Shown: piece after piece, positions 46,349 to 57,545 of the stretch | Layout: each line of letters starts with the position of its first letter | How positions within the stretch are numbered: position 1 is the stretch's first letter | Assembly (NCBI RefSeq): GCF_037975245.1 | Contig: NC_092577.1 | Coordinates: forward strand, 35,520,898-35,580,897 | DNA: 60,000 nt | Direction of reading: 5' to 3' | Source of the DNA: Apostichopus japonicus | Taxonomy: Eukaryota > Echinodermata > Holothuroidea > Aspidochirotida > Stichopodidae | Position numbers and translations under genes: made by a program | The notes under the pieces: generated by a model | Seen by the model: the letters and a program-made list of their open reading frames with translations, nothing else | Database searches by the model: none | Told to the model about the DNA's origin: nothing

Positions 46349-47520
46349 TTAATACATAAAACGATAAAACAAACAGACTTCAACAAACATTCTAAGTGCT
46401 CGAATGGAATGTATAAAGCAGCACGGTAAATAAATGAGTTGCTGTAAACTTACGTTCGGTATTTTGTGGGGATTACTTAGATTTCCGCTCGATTTGTGCA
46501 GGAGACTTTCTAGTACAGTATACAAAAGGTTATTTTGATCACTGTAAATCTTATTAGCCATTTTTGTAAACTCAGGTCTTGCAGCAGCATTTACTTTTTC
46601 TAAAAGTATATTGTATTCTAATTTAATATAGCTGATGTGTATTTAAGAAACTTCATTCTACTTTTCTTTGCTTTTTTTGCAATATAAAATGGTACCAGAC
46701 AGGTACTGTATAGATCACATGTGCCAGGTTGTATAATATAATTGAAAACAGTTTCCTTAGCATTTTGGTTAAAGAAAGACACAACGCAAGCCACACTGTA
46801 CTTTGTAATATACTTTTTAATACCTTGATGCTTTGCAAGAAAAGGTCAAACTGTCGTCGCTGTATACTCCCAGTACTCAGTTTTGGAGGTTCTAGCCACA
46901 TCAGATCCCTCAATAATAATAATACGTTGCGACCTTGATAGAATGAGACCTTCATGTTATATGGTTTATTTTCAAAAACGAATTTCCTTTATTTATTTTT
47001 TTTTTGGAGGGGGGGGGGGGGGTTACGCAATGAAGTCTTGCGGTCACATGTTGGAACTATGTCATTTAAAGAACACTGAAAATGTCATTGGTCAGTTTCA
47101 ACAGAGCTCTTATGAATTGTGCATGATACAGCAGTATCATCGGCATATTTTGTTATAGAAATGTGTGAGTTTGACCTAATTTCATCAGTATATATAGTAA
47201 ATAATATAGCATATAATGGACCCCCCCCCCCCACCCCAAGGCACACCAACCTTTATTTCCAATATTTCCGATAACCATTTATCCAACCTTACTTGTCTGG
47301 GCCATCCTTGAAGAAATTGTGTCAGCCAATGAATAAGCCATGTTTCTTTGATAAATCGTAAAAGATGTTCATTAATTGATCTGGCAAGACAGTATTAAAC
47401 GCACTTGAAAAGTCAAGAAAAAGACCCTTTGTTATAATTCTTTCCTTACAATCTTAATGAGACACAATATCATGGATTAATCAAACGTTTGATATGGATA
47501 TGGACTCTTCAAGTGGCTTG
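46349..47520 (-). pseudogene. Decayed LINE ORF2 reverse transcriptase, Rex1/CR1-like
   Basis: Read on the minus strand, several frames give an RT domain in the right order. LFLDFSSAFNTVLPDQL is encoded around 47370-47420, followed by a WLIHWLTQFLQGWPRQVRL segment, then VGVPWG in place of the usual GVPQG, then the catalytic ITKYADDTAVSC (YADD at about 47136-47147). A C-terminal segment follows at 46349-46561 (ANKIYSDQNNLLYT... SLQQL), matching the usual post-RT region of these LINEs. Frames are broken by stops and indels, and a poly-G run sits at 47011-47022. The family assignment comes from remembered motif patterns (LDFSSAFNT, YADDT), not alignment. No endonuclease domain was identified upstream. 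It lies wholly inside the 4.35-kb DNA transposon. Confidence 0.8.
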
Positions 47521-49268
47521 AAACTTCCGTTCTGGAACAGCAAGTGCCTTCTCCTTTCTTATGTCAAGCAAGCTTTATGGGTTAATAATCCCAATGTATG
47601 GAAACCAGGGCTGAGGGTGTATCAGTTTGGTGATGTTCATTTGGTTTCTGTGTCCATGTTTTGACTTGGTTTATTTCTCCAAAAAGTCTGGTATAACTTT
47701 CCCTTATGACCCTGGACAGGCTCAGCATGTGGAAGAAAACATCCAAGATTCTCTCATTTCTAAATGGTGCTGTACAGATGTTCTACTAAGTCTGTCTAAC
47801 GCCGCCACTCCCACCCCATCCCCCGACCCCCGCAACCCGACCTCCCCGTCCTTTGTAGCATATTCTCTATACTTAGTAGAAAAACTATGCTACTACCTTC
47901 CAAAGTTTCATGTAAAAGTGTGTGACCTATATCTATGTCACTAGGTATTACTTAGCCAGATAAAGGTAGTTATAAATTAGGCTAGACTAATGTTTATGAA
48001 GAGCAGAGCCGCCAATAGCTATGAAACTGAAGACTGAAGGAAGTCTAAAGTGGAAATGAGCTGGTGTTTTGATGTTTAACTTGTCATAATACTGGTACTT
48101 GTGTATTGGACTGTTAACATTTACATTGAGACTGTGACAGAAAACCAAGAGAATTAATGTATACTTCACCCTCCTCACTCCATCCCAAGTCTCACTATGA
48201 CATCAAACATTGGCAAAAAGGTAGCTCCATGCCAATTTACTCCCGTACCGTGCAAGATAAAGGTCTTAGATATGTTCGGGATAAGTTCATCACAAGGATC
48301 TCCGTTATATAAGTTCATTACGATGGTTTGGATTCCTTCTATTTAATCCTAAGGTATTGTTAGGCTGACATTAAGAATGGCTTAAATTAATTAACCTTGG
48401 TCTAAGTATTGTGGTCTTGTCGGTCACAATTACAATTTGAGTGGTTTTTCATAATTTTTATACAAGATACATCCATGGTCATCATGCTCCTGACTTACAC
48501 CATGGGTTTCCTCATTTACATAACTCTAATTAAATGTACCGACACTGTTGTTACACTGATTCAGTAGAGAAATAGCGTTACTGTATTGTCTATAGCTACT
48601 CGCGCAACAGGTATAAGCATCGAATGTATTGCAATCATAACACTAGGCTGCTATTCAGGTATACCATTGTTGACCCACTGGTCATTCCGTTTTCACGATT
48701 GAGGCTATCGTGTAGGAGATACTGCATTAATTAATAGATGAGGTGGAAATAATAAAGATATTACCTTCCCATAGTCCGGGTGCTTTCAAATGGATGTATG
48801 TTGGTTCTAAAATCAGTATGACATGGTTGTTATGTTCGACTTGTCCCAAAGGGTAATATTCGTCGTTATGCAAAAACGCAGAAACTTTGACAAATTGTGT
48901 AACTGAGTCTGAGTGGTCATAATGACGAAGTTAGAATTCGTCAGTATGTGAAAACGAGAATGCGCCTTAGATGGACATTCGTCAAAAACCAGTCAGAAAT
49001 AACTAAGAAACTAGACATTTTTTGAACTTCTAACCCGGCTCAATCGATTCTTCACCCTCGAAATAGGTAAGAACATTATTTAACTCAATTTTGCCAAAAG
49101 TGCATATTTGTCACTACGCCAAAACGGGGACGATTTGCTTTGCTAATTATACAGAGCCTCCCTGGTTCCTGCTTAGTAATAATTCCTCGCATGTCGTTCA
49201 GAAGGGGGCCGGGGGCGAATATTTTTTCCCCAAACTGCACTGACACTGAAATTATTTCCTCGATTCTG

Positions 49269-49396
49269 ATTGGCTCTCAGCGAGCACGTGATATTCTTTA
49301 GTATTCAACATGGATCCCTCAATACTGAGTCGATATCAGTATGATCAACACGAACAAATTCAAGATATTCACATTAGCAACTTTCCAAAACTTTTG
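49269..49396 (+). promoter_or_regulatory. Promoter-like block with a possible first exon
   Basis: An inverted CCAAT box (GATTGGCT, about 49268-49275) and a CACGTG E-box (49285-49290) lie just upstream of an ATG at 49310 in good start context (aacATGG). The frame runs 29 codons (MDPSILSRYQYDQHEQ...) to a consensus donor TTTTG|GTAGGT at 49397, in phase 0. No downstream exon or domain could be found, so this is only a candidate first exon. The same 17-bp ATTGGCTCTCAGCGAGC recurs inverted at 49863-49879, so the pair could instead be the ends of a small inverted-repeat element. Confidence 0.25.
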
Positions 49397-50167
49397 GTAG
49401 GTATATATGGACGAAAGTATATAGTGTTCTTAACACAATGAAGCAACTATTCCCAACTACTGCGCCCATTATAGGCAGTCCTCGATCGTTTGTATACTCG
49501 CTCCGCTCTACACACAACACATGTAATGTAGCCTATTGTACTGTGTATAGTATACAACACAATGAAACACCGTGTATTTGTAATTGTATACATGTAGCCG
49601 ATGTACATATGTACGAGGTGTTTGTGTACATTCGGAGTTGCGATACTTTTAGTTTTATAATCATAAATTCAAAATGTATTCAGTCAATGAATCATGATAG
49701 GCCTAGTCGAATATGTAGTAGCCATGAAGACGGCAAGCGAGTGTGTGCCAGCCAGTGAGTGTACACAAAAAAAGGCATTTGACGATATGTCTGTGTCTTT
49801 TGACTTGTTAACTAGTTGTAAATAGCCTTATAACCTATACGTACGGAAACCTATATATATTGGCTCGCTGAGAGCCAATAGGCAGCTTAAACTACTGGCA
49901 CGCGTTTACATCGGCATGGTTACGAACAACCAAACACTGTCTTTACTGAACTGAAGTGACCCCACTCGCATCCCCAGTTCACTTGTATCGGACTTAGTCC
50001 ATGCCGACTATTTCTGCTAAACTATAGTAATGAGAGATGCTACTTTTATAAATGGCTGCCAAAAAACTCTTTGCTATTCCCGTCAATATATTGCATTATT
50101 TTACAAGCATCGGGAGATGTCCTCAAAGTTAATAAATGTACATCTAGTGACAATTCAGAAGAGTGGG
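49397..50167. other. Intergenic DNA
   Basis: No gene recognised. It includes GCTCGCTGAGAGCCAAT at 49863-49879, the inverted partner of a 17-bp sequence at 49269-49285. Confidence 0.5.
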
Positions 50168-50175
50168 GTGTGCCT

Positions 50176-50548
50176 CAGTGGCGTAGGAAGGTACTTTTGA
50201 GTGTGGGGGGGGGGCTGAAGACTGATGGCCGGCCTGGGGGAGGGGTCTAAGGGGAGGGGGTGTCCCCCTCCCCTTTGGATTTTTTTTGCATTTCCAGGTG
50301 GCCTCAGATGCAATTTGGTGCAATATAGCACACTTCAACCCACCCACTCCATTTTGTATATAATTTTGCATTTTCACCTGGCCTTAGATGCAATTTGGTG
50401 CTCCAAATGAGATTTTTTTCTCATCTGGAAATGAAAAAGGGGTTTTCTGACTTGCGAAGCGGGGGGGGGGGGCGGAATGATACTTCCGCCCCTCCATATT
50501 TTTCACTGGGGGGGCTAGCGCCCCCAGCCCCCGGTTCCTACGCCCTTG
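50176..50548. mobile_element. 373-bp hAT-like MITE with 8-bp target duplication
   Basis: The termini are inverted repeats (CAGTGGCGTAGGAA on the left; TTCCTACGCCCTTG on the right). A perfect 8-bp direct repeat, GTGTGCCT, flanks it at 50168-50175 and 50549-50556. An 8-bp duplication with CAGTGGCG-type ends is typical of hAT elements. The interior is non-coding: G/C-rich hairpin-forming ends and an 81-bp internal duplication (TGCATTTYCA... at 50287 and 50368). The open frames across it are shadows. Confidence 0.88.
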
Positions 50549-50556
50549 GTGTGCCT

Positions 50557-51394
50557 TCAGTATCACAACCCCCCACCCCCGCTGCCATTTGTAGAACACC
50601 TCACAACTGAGAAGAGTAAAACTCCAAATACAAAATTAATAAATAAATTAATAAAAACAGAATAAAATGCATAATTTTACAGTTCGATCGATTTACGTGT
50701 GATGTATGTGTAAAATAAAGCACTGAAATGTATTAACATGTCTGCGAGGAGAGACAATGAGCCTTGTCAAAGTTGATAACATTTTTGCGAGGATAGAATA
50801 AAAAAAATAAAAAAATATTCACAACGATCGCTTGACAACAAAAAAATATGTTGACAATGGCGTCAATTTTTTCTCGTTATAACACCTTCACCGTAACTCG
50901 TGATATGTTATGTTTATATTATATACAAACCTTAACTGAATACTGTTTGGTATTTCGACGTAAGAAACGATAGGAAATGTCATGAATATTCAATAGCTGG
51001 TTAGGACTTTACCTGTATAGACGCCAAGTTTTCTGCTAGAAATCTTACATGTTGTTGGTTTAAAATATGATAAAGAAGAAAGCTATCAAAATTTCTCTAA
51101 TGACTATATTAAGAATAATTAATCACGTGAGGTGTAAGCAAGGTAATTGTATTGGGCTTAAGGTTGGTCCGATGAATATTCATGAGGACAATTCGCCCCA
51201 GCCCTTCGATGTGGAAATGTTATCAACAAAAAAAAGCTGGCAGGCTGGAGGGAGAAACGAAAGATTTGCAAGAGGGGCTGGAATAGTCTGTCTGTTAGTC
51301 TGTTTGTTTGTTAGTCTGTGTGTATGTGTGTTTTGTTTTCTTTGGTTAACTGCAGCAAACATCTGCCACATCTGTATTCTGAGTTAAGATGTAG
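50557..51394. other. Intergenic DNA
   Basis: AT-rich sequence with no recognised gene. An open frame of 106 codons at 51067-51387 gains its length from a GTTTGTTTGTTAGTCTGTGTG low-complexity stretch and shows no domain. Confidence 0.6.
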
Positions 51395-51461
51395 ATTTCA
51401 TATCATATGTTAATTTCATATCATATGTAAATTTCCAATCATATGTAAATTTCATATCATA
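51395..51461. repeat. 18-bp minisatellite, about four copies
   Basis: The unit ATTTCATATCATATGTAA is repeated with small changes across four copies. Confidence 0.85.
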
Positions 51462-51845
51462 CTAACCAAGCCACGTCAAATTCACGCATCATTTGAAACC
51501 CGTCAATCGAACTAAGGGATATTTGAGTCTAAAACCATTTATAACTGCTCCTATCTATCGAGAATACAATGTCATGTGTTGAAGAAAATTTACTTAACAT
51601 TTACTGGATATCCTTTCCAACAATTTATCGTGTATGCCGTTCCTTCAGTAAATTCGGAGAACTGAAGTTATCTTTGTTGTAGTATCTTTGTTGTCGCTTT
51701 CAAAATTGGTTTTAAATAGTAGTTTGCGGCTATAACAAAATATTTTCATGCAGATTCTATTCCCAATGAAATAGCCGCCAGATGAATAGAATTCCAATAT
51801 GTCGATTTGTAGAAGAACGAAGGTTATATCAGGTCTGACATTCAG

Positions 51846-51849
<4 letters not shown>

Positions 51850-51888
<39 letters not shown>

Positions 51889-51933
51889 CTTTACATATAT
51901 ATATATATATAAATATATATATATATACTAAAC

Positions 51934-51976
<43 letters not shown>
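51850..51976. repeat. (TA)n microsatellite in two blocks
   Basis: Alternating AT runs at 51850-51889 and 51895-51976, interrupted by short non-TA bases. Open frames here are YIYIYI artefacts. Confidence 0.95.
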
Positions 51977-51981
<5 letters not shown>

Positions 51982-51984
51982 CCT

Positions 51985-52769
51985 ACAAGCAACAACGTAA
52001 TACTCCTATAGGAGAAGTTTATAACCGCTATATACGCAATACATAATTGATTTTGCAGGGAAGCAGAATTCCTCGGAGGTTTATATTTGTGCCATACGCA
52101 TTCAACCTTGGTTATGGTCTAAACAGCGTGTCAAATATACAGTCATATATTTTAAGGATACTTCTTAAAGTAGTAAGTATTTCTCCCTGAGGAAGAGGAG
52201 CTCGGGGGTACATAGACAATGACGAAAATTACCATTATTGCTGATATTTTTGTATAATATTTTTTTTACTTTTAAAAATATTTTTATTGGTATGTTATGT
52301 ATAAAGGTTGTGGAATAAAAGAACAGAAAAGCCTAGGACATAATAATACTAAGATGGAGTGAGCGGTGGAGAAAGAGAGAGGAAGCGAGACAGAAAAACT
52401 GTCAAGCAAGATAAATATCGACAGATATGAAAATTGAGGAGCATAATAAAATGATAATATAAACGAAAAGATGGAAGGAGAGGTGTACACGATAAGAGCA
52501 ACAACAAAAAAATAAATAAAAATTAAAGCTGAAGAAACAATAGTGAACCTAAAACAAGAAATAAACTAGGAAATTTCTGCATTGGTATCAAGGTTTAGTG
52601 TAGAGGAACCTTTACAAATTATGTGAAATCTGCATACAACTATATTGCTGGGTGATTACACTGTTGGATGGGTGGGGGAGGGGGGGGGTGGATTGATGAG
52701 GAGATGTGTGGAGAGCATGGGTTGTCTAAGGGTGAGAAAAAAATAGCTCACTTGATACTATTTGGTGCA
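51985..52769. other. Intergenic DNA left of the CACTA-like element
   Basis: No gene or repeat is recognised beyond a poly-G tract at 52678-52690 and low-complexity purine-rich DNA around 52350-52400. Confidence 0.6.
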
Positions 52770-52794
52770 CACTGAAAAAATAAACTAGTCAATA

Positions 52795-53035
52795 TTGCCA
52801 CGGACTAACGTTAAATTAGTCTGTAACGTTAGTCAATGCACACGGACTAGCAAAAATCCTCGTTTCATCGCTGCTTCTTAGTTAGTTTACACTGACTAAG
52901 AAAAATATAATCGCAGCTTAGTCGGTGGCGACGGACTAAGGTATTTTAACCCATGGACTAAGAACGATACGGACACCCGATTTACGCCATAATCGTAGCT
53001 TAGTCGGTGTCGACAGACTAATGTATTTTAACCCA
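52795..53035. repeat. Left subterminal GACTAA/TTAGTC motif cluster
   Basis: Roughly ten copies of a short motif (GGACTAACG, TTAGTCGGTG, GGACTAAG) lie in both orientations just inside the left terminus of the CACTA-like element. In this superfamily, such repeats are the transposase-binding sites. Confidence 0.75.
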
Positions 53036-54660
53036 ATTCGATTCACTTCAATTTGGAAACCGAGAGGCAACGGCGGCTTGCTGGGCTTGGCATAGTTTCA
53101 TACGATCACTCTAAGCAACTTTCAACCGTAAATCACCCAAGAAGGTCTTTAGAAGAATGGAGGTATTAACTGCATCATCGGCCTACCTGTTATTCCTTTA
53201 ATTTGAAGGTAAAATTAAAGTTAATTGTTAGGCCACTGGCACTAGTACTGTATTATGGTTAGTGTAACGCTACCGTTGTCACGTTGGCGTTTCGCAATAC
53301 ACAAGTGCAATGACAGTGAGTAGCCTATAGGCTTCTACTGGGTACTGCAGTGCATTCTCAACACTAAAGTGTGCATCCTAAACACCAATTAACAATGTGT
53401 TATGTGTGTATTGGGCTAGATTGAACAGTGGCACATAATCTTCTTATTTATTCCCAAACAAATGCTGGAACTATAAGGCTCAATAGTTTATTTGAAGTCT
53501 ACACTCATTTTGTAAAGATTTCCTGTAATTTCCCATGTGAATCTAAATGGGTAGGCTTTGTGATATTGAATAAGCAAGGCTAGACCTTCAAACGTACAGT
53601 CACAGTAGGCTGAACAAATTATGTTGACTAGTCAACGGTATTATATGTTGCGAGCAGTCAGGATGCACGCTTCAGTTCTATTTAACCTTTTCATTTATCA
53701 TTTTTTAGTATTTAATTTCCGGTCACGCCCAGGAAACAATTGCGACATTCCTTCACGGTCGACTTGCTTACTGTAAGAAGTATTAACCGTTTTTTCTCAG
53801 GAAAGCTTGATAGTCTGAAGTTATTATAACATGTGCTTTTAGTATACTGCCAAAAGAGTAAGTTGTTGTATTTGCATTGATATTTTATGTAGAAGTAACG
53901 GAAAATTGAGTATGTTTAGTTTGGTCTAATTGCACGTTTTTTTTTTCTGTCCAATGTAGTGCAGGGTTCACTTGCGCGAATTCAAATTATTCTGTTTATG
54001 TATATGTATATGCATCGATTCTTAGATTATGATGTTTTTTTGACATTTATTTGTAATTCAAGCATATCTGTTTAGTAGCAAAGTTTAAAGGTTAAGATTA
54101 ATTAGTTTTCTCTTTTTGATCCTAGATTGAATGAAACTCACAGGCGTAAATAATAGATCAGATGATACAGTTTAACGCAGTTGCTAAAACTCTGGGTATT
54201 CTCTAGTCTTCGCCGGTCCATTATATACTTTAGTACTACTAGTAAGACTATATCAAAACAACCGAAGACAAACTTAGTGTAACAAAGTACTGATTCTCCT
54301 CTAGCCTAGGTCTAAACAGGCTTGTTATGTGAGCAAGCAAAATAACCACTAAAAACGATTAGGCCTATAAATAAGTTGGCTCAGTGCATTTCTGTTTCTA
54401 AAATTTTATATTTTTAAAGATCATAAAAACAAACAAAGATTTAGCCCATGTTTTATTATCTCTGTATTCTGGGCATTTGATTCTGGTTGCAATGGTGATG
54501 ACACTCTCGTTCAAATTTTCAGCTTTATACAGTCTGCTTCAAACTTTGGGATTGTTTTTGAGACTATAGTGGAAGCAAATCTCACATAACTTTGTGGTGA
54601 CAACTTTATTTTTTTTTTTTTTCAAATGATGAATACTTTGCTGTTTCTTTCTTCCAGCAG

Positions 54661-54872
54661 GAATTGAAAAGCCAAATATCTAAGTCAAGGGTGAGCTTTC
54701 CTGTGATGTACGACACCAGTGTGGAGGCAACAACAGAAGAGGAGAACTGTGTTATATATGGCTTAAAGACATGTTTTAAGATGATATATTGGTACCCTTC
54801 GCAGAACAAAAGAGTTTATCCAAGAGTCCAAAAAGCAAAGGAACAAGTACCATAGAGAAAAAAAATGGAAGA
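54661..54872 (+). other. Candidate exon inside the CACTA-like element
   Basis: A good acceptor (ctgtttctttcttccagcag) precedes 54661, and a consensus donor GTGAGT follows 54872. One frame from the acceptor is open for 64 codons (begins ELKSQISKSRVSF) but meets a stop at 54853-54855, 17 bp before the donor. A second frame is open across the donor and ends in phase 0, matching the phase of the exon at 56801. No domain is recognised. It could be a captured host exon, a decayed transposon gene or chance. Confidence 0.3.
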
Positions 54873-55006
54873 GTGAGTTTAACTATTGTACCCAACTGTT
54901 TAATGATATTTAAGATACTTTTCATAACCTGTTTTAAAAAAAAAACCAGTCTAGTATATCATTTACGTGCAAGCTTCATAGGTTTGGTCAAATTTTCACT
55001 GATCTG

Positions 55007-56548
55007 TAGAGCGGGAGTCCAGAGGGTTTGGTTAGCTGGGAAGGTAACCAATTGCCTGGTACATCACAATGTTCACAATGCATTCCTGTATATGAAACCT
55101 GATGACTGGCAAACCGACTGTGGTGGATGTGGCTGGGAGAGCAATTTTAAAGTCACCTAATAGCTAACCTAGAGCAGCTTTCATGGTAACCACATCAAAG
55201 TAAGAACAATGTGTCAGGTATGGCCCCAAGAGCAACAAATGGCCATTGCCAGTAATTATTGGTGGTGGGGTACCCCTGCCAGTGATCTATAATTGACCCC
55301 TCACGGCTGACCTAGGTCAGCTCATGAGTTAACCACTTGAAACCTACTGGAAAATGTTGGTTAGGACTTCAGATACAAGGGATGGGCATTGCCAGTAATT
55401 TTTATTGGTGGGGTACCCCTGCTAGTAGACCCCCAAAATGCCCATCCCCTCATTGACCTAGGTGAGCTCATGATTTGACCAGTTGAAACCTACAGGAAAA
55501 TGATAGGTATCACTTCATATGTAAGGATGGGCATTTCCAGTATTTTATATTGGTGGGCCACCACTGCCAGAGTCCGCCCATCCCTTACATATAGAATCCT
55601 GTCAATAATTTTCCAGTAGTTTTCAACTGGTTAAATCATGAGCTGACCTAGATCAATGAGGGGGGGGGGGGGGGCTTTTTGGGGGTCTACTGGCAGGGGT
55701 ACCCCACTAATATAAATTACTGGAAATGCCCATCCCTTACATATATATAGAGTCCTGCCAATCATTTTACAGTAGTTTTCAACTGGTTACCTCATGAGCT
55801 AATCTAGGTCAATGGGGGATGGGCATTTTGGGGGTCTACTGACAGGGTTACCCCACCAATGTAAATGACTGGAAATGCCCATCCCTTACATATGAAGTGA
55901 TACCTATCATTTTCCAGTAATTTTTCAACTGGTTATCTCATGAGCTGACCTAAGTCAATGAGGGAATGGGCATTTTGGGGGTCTACTGGCAGGGGGTACC
56001 CCCCCCCCAATATAAATTACTGGAAATTCCCATCCCTTACATATGAAGTGATACCATTTTCCAGTAGTTTTCAACTGGTTACATCATGGGCTCATCTAGG
56101 TCAATGGGGGATGGGCATTTTGGGGGTCTACTGGCAGGGGTACCCCACCAATAAAAATTACTGGCAATGCCCATCAGTTGTATCTGAAGCCCTAACCAAC
56201 ATTTTCCAGTAGGTTTCAAGTGGTTACCTCATGAGCTGACCTAGGTCAGCCTTGAGGGGTCAATTATAGATCACTGGCAGGGGTACCCCACCACCAATAA
56301 TTACTGGCAATGGCCATTTGTTGCTCTTGGGGCCATACCTGACATATTGTACTTACTTTGATGTGTTACCATGAAAACTGATCTAGGTTAGCTATCAGGT
56401 GACTTTAAAATTGCTCTCCCAGCCACACCCACCACAGTCGGTTTGCCAGTCGTCTGGTTTCATATACAGGAATGCACTGTGAACATTGTGATGTACAAGG
56501 CGATTGGTTACCTTCCCAGCTAACCAAACCCTCTGGGATCCCGGTCTA
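55007..56548. repeat. 1.5-kb foldback with outer inverted arms and satellite core
   Basis: The outer arms (about 55007-55340 and about 56220-56548) are near-identical inverted copies. The same 40-odd-residue frame (VWLAGKVTN...WESNFKVT) therefore appears on the plus strand at the left and the minus strand at the right, which explains two otherwise odd open frames. Between the arms are tandem units of about 150 bp: CCCATCCC/CCCATCAG marks recur at 55577, 55729, 55878, 56029 and 56170. The units left of about 55565 face the opposite way. It lies inside the CACTA-like element. Confidence 0.85.
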
Positions 56549-56800
56549 TTGGGATCATTATTAACATGATTAACATAATTATTAAGCTTTGAGAAATAAC
56601 TTGGTGTTATGCTGTGCAAAGCTAATAATAATTTGGTAAAGCTGCTATTCCTGGCTTATAATTTGAGGGACCTAGATTTAAATGTATACCTCCCAATATG
56701 TTATAAAATTTTAATGTAAATGTATGTTTATGATACTGTGAGTTATCATGTGCTATATCTGTATCTGTGCTTACACGTATATCATATTTTCTGTTCACAG

Positions 56801-56881
56801 GTCAATAATGGTGCAGATTTTGGCTTCCTGAAGACAAGTGGGAGGCCATTTGTAGTTAAGAGAAACACTCTTTGTTCGTGA
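56801..56881 (+). other. Candidate terminal exon inside the CACTA-like element
   Basis: An acceptor-like sequence (catattttctgttcacag) precedes an open frame of 26 codons starting VNNGADFGFLKTSGRPF and ending at a TGA at 56879-56881. Together with 54661-54872 it would bracket an intron of about 1.9 kb that contains the whole foldback. The protein is not recognised, and transcript evidence would be needed to believe it. Confidence 0.25.
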
Positions 56882-57177
56882 AGACTTAACTGGTGTCGAT
56901 TTGGGGTACCACTTTAAAACGAAAGTCATGAGGAACCCTTGCCCAAGACTCAACTTTGCATTATTGTGCAGTGCTATACTTTTGCGATTCATGTTTGATC
57001 CATTAACTTGTCTTAACTTTGTTGGAAAAAAAATCAGATTTTCAGATTTTATTTACAGTGATTTCTTCGCTATCTGTCGAAAGTCAGCCTTTTGTAGACA
57101 TCAGAAGTTTTATCAGATATAAATACTGCCAGCGTACACATTATTTGTGTTTCTTCTGCTCTCTTTTCTTTCAGTGA

Positions 57178-57545
57178 TACTAGTCAGTGAAACTAGTCGG
57201 GTTTAATTCTTTCAGTGAATCTAGTCAGTGCAACTAGTCATTCGATACCGACTAAGAAAGGTTAGTCGGGAGAGGCACCATCCTGACTAATGTAAAACCT
57301 GCTATAAACTAGTCGGTGGCTCATATAAATTAGTCGGTAAAGACCGACTAATGTCACCAACTAATGTAACTGACTAATAAACATTTACCGACTAAAAAAA
57401 TGTTGATCGACTAAGCTGACGGACTAAGATGACCGACTAAGAAATCCAAATGACTAAGGTATAAATTAGTCGGTATAGCAACTGACTAAGGCTATGTTAG
57501 TCGGGAGAGGCACCAGATGGACTAACGTTTTGTTAGTCGGTGAAC
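57178..57545. repeat. Right subterminal GACTAA/TTAGTC motif cluster
   Basis: About twenty copies of TTAGTCGG/CCGACTAA-type motifs lie in both orientations just inside the right terminus. The longer segment GTTAGTCGGGAGAGGCACCA occurs twice (near 57261 and 57497), showing local duplication. This side is denser than the left cluster. Confidence 0.8.

Larger units (their letters stand above)
44779..49132. mobile_element. 4.35-kb terminal-inverted-repeat DNA transposon, unclassified
   Basis: The left end is CGTCCCCGTTCTGGCGTAGT, and the right end read inward differs by one base in those 20. Similarity continues for about 30 bp (GACRAATRT). A 4-bp ATTT direct repeat flanks it (44775-44778 and 49133-49136). 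Both subterminal zones contain ATTCGTCRYTATGC-like motifs (near 44793 inverted, 44999, 45049, 48857, 48934, 49109). No transposase is recognised. The interior has two tandem arrays and a decayed LINE. The superfamily is not assigned; a 4-bp duplication excludes hAT and Tc1/mariner. Confidence 0.75.

Noticed and set aside
54789-55160. 123-codon open frame and its minus-strand relative at 56395-56619 as a protein family
   Set aside because: The shared 47 residues are simply the two arms of the foldback read in opposite directions. There are no other supporting features.
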